Assembly: GCA_014529385.2 (NCBI GenBank)
Contig: CM043960.1
Coordinates: 40,660,781 to 40,724,780, forward strand
Reading direction: 5' to 3'
Source: Adiantum capillus-veneris
Lineage: Eukaryota > Streptophyta > Polypodiopsida > Polypodiales > Pteridaceae
DNA length: 64,000 bases
Below the pieces are notes generated by a model. The model was not told where the DNA came from. It ran no database searches and saw only the letters and a program-made list of their open reading frames with translations. Position numbers and translations under genes: made by a program. Below are positions 58,423-64,000 of this stretch, piece after piece (position 1 is the first letter of the stretch; every line of letters begins with the position of its first letter).

Positions 58423-58992
58423 ATGTGCATGTGTGCACATGTGGGCACTCTTCATGTCCGTCTACAAATTCTTGATAAGTTGATTATGCTCCATATTATT
58501 TATGCCTGGAGTATGGAGCCTGCAGAAAGAAGAGAAGAGTGTATCAGAGAACTCGAATCTATTCTATCAAGTGTTGACCTACATGGTGGTGCAGTAGAGT
58601 TATCAAAGGATAAGAAGACATCTGGAAGTACACAGGATCCTTTTAATAAAATATGTATGGGTGGTAGTAAAGCTAGGCATATGATTTCAGACTATTCTGA
58701 CTCCCAAAGTCCCAATGAGTTTCAATTGTGGGAAAAGGTGCGGGACATTACCACCTACAGAGATAATCAAGCAGCGCTGGGAATTAAGCGTGCTCGTGTG
58801 TGGCAGTCTGTAGATAAAAATTTTCATTTGCTTGAAAAGGCAAAGCTAACCTGTGTTGAAATATCCACCTTAAAGTTTGTAATTAATAGTTTCACAATGA
58901 AAATGGTGGATGCCTGGGGGGGAGACACACATAACACATTAGATGGTGGGTTGAACACTTTGTCTTTGCAGTCAGAAAACATCAGTGTTTGA
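58423..58992 (+). CDS. Unrecognised coding-like region 2
   Basis: A frame of 189 codons ending at a TGA. It contains MEPAERREECIRELESILSS, GSTQDPFNKICMGGSK, and a second half (LWEKVRDITTYRDNQ) rich in charged residues. The central stretch looks helical. It may belong with region 1 through a spliced transcript, but I see no clear splice pair. No known domain. Confidence 0.4.
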   Translation: MCMCAHVGTLHVRLQILDKLIMLHIIYAWSMEPAERREECIRELESILSSVDLHGGAVELSKDKKTSGSTQDPFNKICMGGSKARHMISDYSDSQSPNEFQLWEKVRDITTYRDNQAALGIKRARVWQSVDKNFHLLEKAKLTCVEISTLKFVINSFTMKMVDAWGGDTHNTLDGGLNTLSLQSENISV

Positions 58993-59851
58993 ACTAAATT
59001 TTTTTTAATTTTTCAGCACATTCTTTTTGCTCATAGCTCATTTTTTCTCGACACATTTGGTTCCTTGGGCATATGGAGTAGCCAAGGAATGGAGTGCTCA
59101 CACTATCACGCAAAAGCAATGTATTTTAAAAATACATGGCATGGAGGTGGGAGAAAAAAGAGAAATGCCCTACACAAAATGTTCAATTGGTTCTACAGAG
59201 TTTTAGCGGCGGGGAGAGAAAGGAAGAAGACTAGAGTGCAAAGAAGTTTGAAATGCAGAATAGAGAAAGTGATTAGCTTAAGGCGATCAAAATCATATCA
59301 TGCTTCTAATGCAAAAGATTGATTCCGACGATGGTTGGAGATAAGGCGATGAAATGGCAGGTGTTGGATGGAAAACCAATAAATTTTTGACACTAACCAC
59401 TTCTATTGAAAACATGCATTGTAAATGCCACGTGATTTGTTGACGCCCCAATCAACGGTTCCATGGGTCAAATTTTGTCTATTTTGGAGTTTTTTTAATT
59501 TATTAGTATTATTGAGTTTCTAAGTTTTCTCAAAAAAATTAGTACTACATAAGTCAAAACTCACAACTTGAAGTTCATTTTTTGTTTGCACATTCTAGAA
59601 GATCCTCTCGAGCACAAACATGCACACACTCATATCTTGCACCACAAAGACGATTCACACGAGCAGACTGGCACTACATACATCAATACCACCACAGTCA
59701 CTCACACCATAAAAAATTTGTAGCAAGAACCCTAAGCAGAATCTATGGCTTCAAATCACATTCCCAACCATAAGTGGATAACCCAACGTCCCAACCCACT
59801 CCAGACACCCAATAGCCTCTCCAACCATGGAATCCAGGTGATTTAACCACC
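58993..59851. other. No gene seen
   Basis: AT-rich spacer with short frames only. A Lys/Arg-rich frame at 59065-59322 has no recognisable motif. Confidence 0.5.
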
Positions 59852-60837
59852 ATGCGACAACCATGCCAACCGCACACCTCTGCCAGATCCCCCACCAATT
59901 TTCATCTCTACACAGATCCAAGTAAGTTACAAGAGCAACAAAAGAAGAATACCGAGGTCCGCTTCAAAATCCGGAGCCCTCGCCTGCTGTCACATCAGCT
60001 GCCTGCTGTCACAACAACTGGTGCTCAGGCCACCGCGGAAATCACTCCACAAAAATTTCCACCACGAATCAAACAAAGAGTAATCAAGGTAATACCAAGA
60101 GGCCCGGTTTCTGAATCACAAGAGGCTAAGAGGAGGAAAATAATGAGGGAGATGGAAAAGAAGAGGCAGCTGAGAAGGAAGCACAAAGAGAGCAAGAAGA
60201 GCAAAGAAGACAGAGAGAGCAAGAGGAATGGCAGAGAGCCAAGGTCGTGAGAGCTCATTTGTCAAACTTACAAGCACGAGCAGAGGTAGAGAGAAAGGCG
60301 GCAAAGGATAGAGCTCAAGCAACCCATCAAGTAAAGGCTGAGATCTCAAGGCCTTCAAAATTCCCTCAAAGAGCTAAGCAATGTGCAAAGAGAAAAAAGG
60401 ACAAGGTGACGCATGAAGAACAACACTCCCAAGAGGAGAGGAGGAAAAAGTATAAAGATAATCCTCCTCAATGGGCTAGGTAGGCAGCTCCTCCACCACC
60501 ACCACCACCAACAACACAGAAAAAGCACATACGAAAGCGAAGCACAATTGCATTGCAGGAGATTAGAAAATATCAAAAGAGCACTGGGCCAATCATACCC
60601 AAAGCGGCCTTCTCTCGGGTGGTGAGAGAGACAATGGACGAATATAGCGACTCTATTACATGTATACAACGCCGTGCAGCTTTACTGGCCCTACAGGATG
60701 CTATGGAAGACATTCTGGTGCAGTTGTTTCAGGATAGTGTTTCATGTATGGTGCATGCTAAGAGTGTAACATTGAAATATACGGATTTAGCTTTAGCAAT
60801 CAATTTACAAAATGAAGGATTCCTTCATCAAAAATAG
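59852..60837 (+). pseudogene. Divergent histone H3-fold protein with long tail (possible CENH3-like)
   Basis: 60484-60837 encodes a complete histone H3 fold: alpha-N TIALQEIRKYQKSTG, alpha-1 KAAFSRVVRETMDEYSD, alpha-2 ALLALQDAMEDILVQLF followed by VHAKSVTL, alpha-3 TDLALAINLQNEG. From the RE of alpha-1 to the ALQ of alpha-2 there are 24 residues against 22 in canonical H3. A longer loop 1 is a CENH3 hallmark. The same frame is open upstream over 60130-60480 as an E/Q/R-rich coiled tail (EEAAEKEAQREQEEQRRQRE) and a Pro run, with one TAG at 60481. A basic N-terminal part at 59852-60130 is in another frame. Canonical H3 tail motifs (ARTKQ, KSTGGK) are absent. It has no visible introns in the fold, so a retrocopy is possible. 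Confidence 0.75.
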
Positions 60838-61022
60838 TTTATCCCATGTATTCTCTCTTGATGAGATCTGTAATCTTTTCATATAATATCAAATGTCAAA
60901 TTTCTACCATTCCGTGCAATTGTTCGACTTGATTTTGTACATTGTTTTTTATAAGTATTTGAATTGTTGGGTATGTTAAATTTAAGCTGACCATAACGGC
61001 ACACGGCTCATCCGGCGGTGTC

Positions 61023-61389
61023 GACATGCACAGAACCTTGAACATTCAGCCACCCGTCGGTCGGGGGACACTTCTCAGTGATTCTTTTGCGAAAACAAAG
61101 CGACTAGGGGAGGGGGGTATACGGGGTCAACCGGACCACATATGAGTACGGCGGTGCCCGGCGGGGTCGAACGGGGCAAAAAAAGCCCCTGTGTGCCACG
61201 ACGTGTACCTGCACGCTGTCGCGTACTGGTTTTTTTTTGCCCCATTCGATCTCCTCAGGCGTTGTAGTGCTCATATGTAGTCCGATTGACTCCGTACGTC
61301 TCCCCCTGTCGCCCCGTTTTGCAAAAGAATCACGGAGATGTGCCCCCCGGCTGGACGGTTAGCTGCATGTTCGAGGTTTTGTGGATGTG
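61023..61389. repeat. Imperfect inverted repeat, arms about 160 bp, GC-rich
   Basis: The left arm (61023-61184) ends GGGGCAAAAAAA and the right arm (61230-61389) begins TTTTTTTTTGCCCC. Pairs such as GTGATTCTTTTGC / GCAAAAGAATCAC, ACATATGAG / CTCATATGT and GAACAT / ATGTTC match in order. The loop is about 45 bp. It is much more GC-rich than its surroundings. No TA- or TSD-flanked terminal signature was confirmed. It may be a foldback/MITE-type insertion or a hairpin transcript source. Confidence 0.85.
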
Positions 61390-61485
61390 TTGCAGAAAGA
61401 AAATGAATCATTTAAAAAACAAGTACCAAATGTTGATAGAAATCGTTGACAAAAACAAGTATTATGTATTGATTGGGATATTACA

Positions 61486-62998
61486 TCATGGTCGATTAGT
61501 TTTACTACGAATTACATGTATGGGTATGGGGAGAATGGTTGACTTGACGCCAAGGGAATTTACACTTTCCTTTGGATTTCTCAACCCTTGACCTAGGCTC
61601 AAGGCGCAGCGGGAGAGGATTGAGCCTGAGTGCTTTCCTGTAAAGGCGTACAATGCTGTCTCTTGGTCCACCAATATACATTTGTGATCATTTAGGGTGA
61701 GGGAATCTTCAATGAGTATGGCACTTAATGCCTTGCACTTTAGTAGCTCCGCAGAACCATTGATCTTGGAGAACTCTGTGTGAGCAACTCTAAGAATCGA
61801 TGGCCGCAGGTGGCTCAGGTAGTGCCAAAGCAAGCTATCCCTATCCATGGGCACGTTGTGTGAACCTCCAGTATGCATTGAAAACTTATCAACACGGTAT
61901 GCCGTCTCCAAAGCATTTTAAATGACTTTAACACTTGTAGTAAGAAAAGATGGACAATCTACCAAGTTAGGATATGTTTACCTCAGTTTCCTCATGCTTC
62001 TCTTCAAGATTTTTCTTTGTAAGATCGATGCTAGATCGCGACCAATCGTGACCAATGGTTTGTGTGGATGAAAAGCGCTTTCTGGTACGCTTTCGTAGAA
62101 AGAGGCACATGATTTGATTTCCACAAGTGTACTTTCTACTATTTGCACCAACTTCTTTTCATTTTCATTGGGGAGGAAAGAGAGGCTTGTTGGGAGACCT
62201 TGATCTTCAAAGAAAATTTGAAAATTGACTTTCTCTTCCTTTCCATTGGGATCCTTCATGCTCACATAGATAACAAGCAACACTGCAAGCGACTCATCTT
62301 CTCTAAGTCCTAATGTTTTGGCAATGTCGTCAAGGAACAGAAAGTGACGATCAATTACCACCACTGCATGCAAAGTAAGAATTTGGAGGTCTAGGCCTCC
62401 TCCAACACCTCATCTCCCTCTATCATCCGATCTTCCTCCTCAGTGGAGCTAGGACCTTGCAAGAGGACGAGTGCCATAGATGCTTCAGTCTGCTCATCAA
62501 TCTCTTCGATAACTTCATTTGATTCCTCCACAATGATCACATGTGGTCTTTGGTTGACCTTTTCCTTTGATTTTCCCTTATCCATGCCCTCAAGCACAAG
62601 CACAAGTAAGATCAGAACCATGTCCCAAGAAATGAAGTGGGTGCTTATGCACCCCATGCCCAAATCTATGAGATCATCTTCATCCTCTAACCTGTAGTCC
62701 CATTCCGTGAGGCCTTTAATTAACCTCAACAAGCGAAAGCAAAATCTTTTGTCACCCGCATAGAGATGCTTGAGGAAATCCATTGGCAACAACGCCATGT
62801 CGGATCCCTCAACGATTATGGCATATTCTTCCATGTGCTGCGCCATGTAGCCAAGAAAGATTTTGAATGCATCTGCATGAAGGTTTACAGTGGCGTGCAT
62901 GTCAATTGTCCCCTCGAACACACTAAATAGTTCATGTGCTCAAAATTCAAGTCCTACCTTTTCTAATTGTTCGAGAAGTGCACCAATACACGTTGCCA
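61486..62998 (-). CDS. Unrecognised multi-exon gene
   Basis: A candidate start ATG (about 62998, context ACCCATGGC, encoding MATCIGALLEQLEK) is followed by a GTAGGA donor. 62921-62391 encodes HADAFKIFLGYMAQHMEEYA, LLPMDFLKHLYAGDK, EWDYRLEDEDDLIDLG and an acidic tail. 62373-61978 encodes VVVIDRHFLFLDDIAKTLG and ILQRKILKRSMRKLR, ending AG|GTAAAC. 61911-61486 encodes SLLWHYLSHLRPSILRVAHT and CKALSAILIEDSLTLNDHK. Open frames bounded by splice-like sites favour a host gene. The junction phases of the first and second blocks do not fit cleanly. No domain recognised. Confidence 0.5.
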
Positions 62999-63255
62999 TG
63001 GGTTCGTTTGCGAAGAAGATGTGAAGAGAGCTTAGAGATAGAGTTTTGTGAATGTGAGAAATGAAGTTTAAAACCTAGAAAGTCACTTATGTACCCAAAG
63101 TCACTTTTTAAAAAGCACTTAAAATTAACGTCAAAATAACTTAAATGTATAATTCTAAACAAAATCATGCGACAAAGCATTGAAAGACACCAACATTGAA
63201 AACATTTGTGCTCCACATCAAAGAAATGCACGTTTCTGTAGAGTTATGGTGGATG

Positions 63256-63514
63256 TGTTAGTGTCCCATTCATGCTAGTGGCATGCTTGGAGAGGTTAGT
63301 GTAGAACTTGAGAGAGAGACTATTGCTCAATACAATAGGGTATAATTGCAAATGATAAAGCTTGATATTATTCAGCAGAATGTGCCTCTATATAGGCTTA
63401 TACAAATAGACATCTTTTGACACATGGGTGTAAGATGTGGTTGGTTCTTCACATGGCTTGACACATGAGGTGAAAGAGGTTTTTCAGGATGCAACAAAAC
63501 CTCACATCCCAACA
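63256..63514 (-). repeat. 3' LTR of a Copia element (minus strand)
   Basis: On the minus strand it starts TGTTGGGATGTG and ends CACTAACA (TGTTG/TAACA-like termini) over 259 bp. A TATA-like CCTATATAGAGGC reads at about 63388-63398. The rest of the element lies to the right and runs past 64000. Confidence 0.8.
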
Positions 63515-63524
63515 ATCCTCCTCT
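63515..63524 (-). other. polypurine tract of the Copia element
   Basis: Minus strand AGAGGAGGAT precedes LTR start TGTTGGG, the usual Copia arrangement. Confidence 0.75.
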
Positions 63525-64000
63525 ATGTGGGTTTTAGTTACATATCACTCACACAATCCTACCCTTAAAACACACTAGGGTGAGGCACACAATTCACAAG
63601 CCTCCCCTTGAGCACAAAGTTGCCTCCCCTAGACATAAAAGGTGTAGGTATACAAAACATCAGGGTGTAGGTACACACAAGACTTCTCTGGCACAAATAG
63701 AGGATAAGGTACAATTGAGGGAATGCTCAACACATGTCATTTGTTGTTTGTTGGAGGATTTTTCCCCCCACATAGTGTAGAACTTGTTGTAATGTCATCC
63801 TTGTTATGTCACATTGTGATGCTGTTGTTGTCGATATTTTGATCCAATGCAGAATGCAAAGGAAGACACAATGCACATATATGTGCAATAGAGGAAAAAA
63901 TCACGTGGGAAAAAGCCCTCAAATTATTTATGTTATGCAAAAAGACTTTGAAATTATATTGAATGTGTTGGACAATGTCCCTCAACTGGTATCCCTTCGC
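63525..64000 (-). mobile_element. internal 3' end of the Copia element, cut by window edge
   Basis: Non-coding 3' internal sequence with repeated GGTGTAGGTA text at about 63640-63675. Coding Pol would lie beyond 64000. Confidence 0.55.

Noticed and set aside
60025-60669. Long minus-strand frames rich in Leu/Ser opposite the H3-like gene
   Set aside because: They are mirror frames of the Glu/Lys/Arg-rich tail; the plus strand has the recognisable histone fold.
61023-61389. MicroRNA precursor
   Set aside because: The arms are far longer than a normal plant precursor and no small-RNA evidence is available; kept as an inverted repeat only.

Overview
This is a eukaryotic, plant-type nuclear window, made mostly of nested and decaying LTR retrotransposons. 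The plant assignment rests on a chromodomain Ty3/Gypsy element primed by initiator Met-tRNA, a Tat-lineage Gypsy element with two RNase H domains, a retroelement whose primer site matches plant tRNA-Asp, Ty1/Copia LTRs, a Mutator-like transposase with a SWIM zinc finger, and fragments of a plant bulb-type GH18 chitinase. A fern or another large-genome vascular plant would fit, but the sequence alone does not settle the clade. No rRNA, tRNA, CRISPR or bacterial-type gene was found.

Layout. 1-879 and 11632-14570 are two halves of one minus-strand, intron-containing host-like gene or pseudogene. It is split by a complete chromovirus at 880-11631: LTRs of about 2.8 kb, PBS, PPT, and a gag-PR-RT-RH-IN-chromodomain order on the minus strand, with an extra ORF before gag. 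14870-16430 holds a tandemly duplicated fragment of a GH18 chitinase gene. 18200-25888 is an LTR element with a tRNA-Asp PBS and clean PPT but no recognisable gag or pol. Instead it carries a long decayed ORF with a duplicated, unrecognised domain. 26490-29790 is a broken Mutator-like transposase. 31041-33505 is a truncated third copy of the chromovirus LTR in the opposite orientation.

34858-41581 holds remnants of Gypsy gag-pol without LTRs. 43064-54842 is a well-preserved Tat-lineage element with LTRs of about 2.6 kb. Its left LTR is itself interrupted by a solo Copia LTR (43485-44259). 54940-57340 is the 5' half of a Copia element. 57366-58992 contains two unrecognised reading frames. 59852-60837 encodes a divergent histone H3-fold protein, possibly CENH3-like, with a long coiled tail. 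61023-61389 is a GC-rich imperfect hairpin. 61486-62998 is an unrecognised minus-strand gene with apparent introns. 63256-63514 is the 3' LTR of another Copia element that runs off the window.

Working together. The retroelements form self-contained Gag-Pol units, nearly all inactivated by stops and frameshifts; the Tat pol is the closest to intact. The most unusual content is the duplicated-domain ORF in the pol-less element, the H3-fold gene with its long tail, the pre-gag ORF of the chromovirus, and the foldback hairpin.
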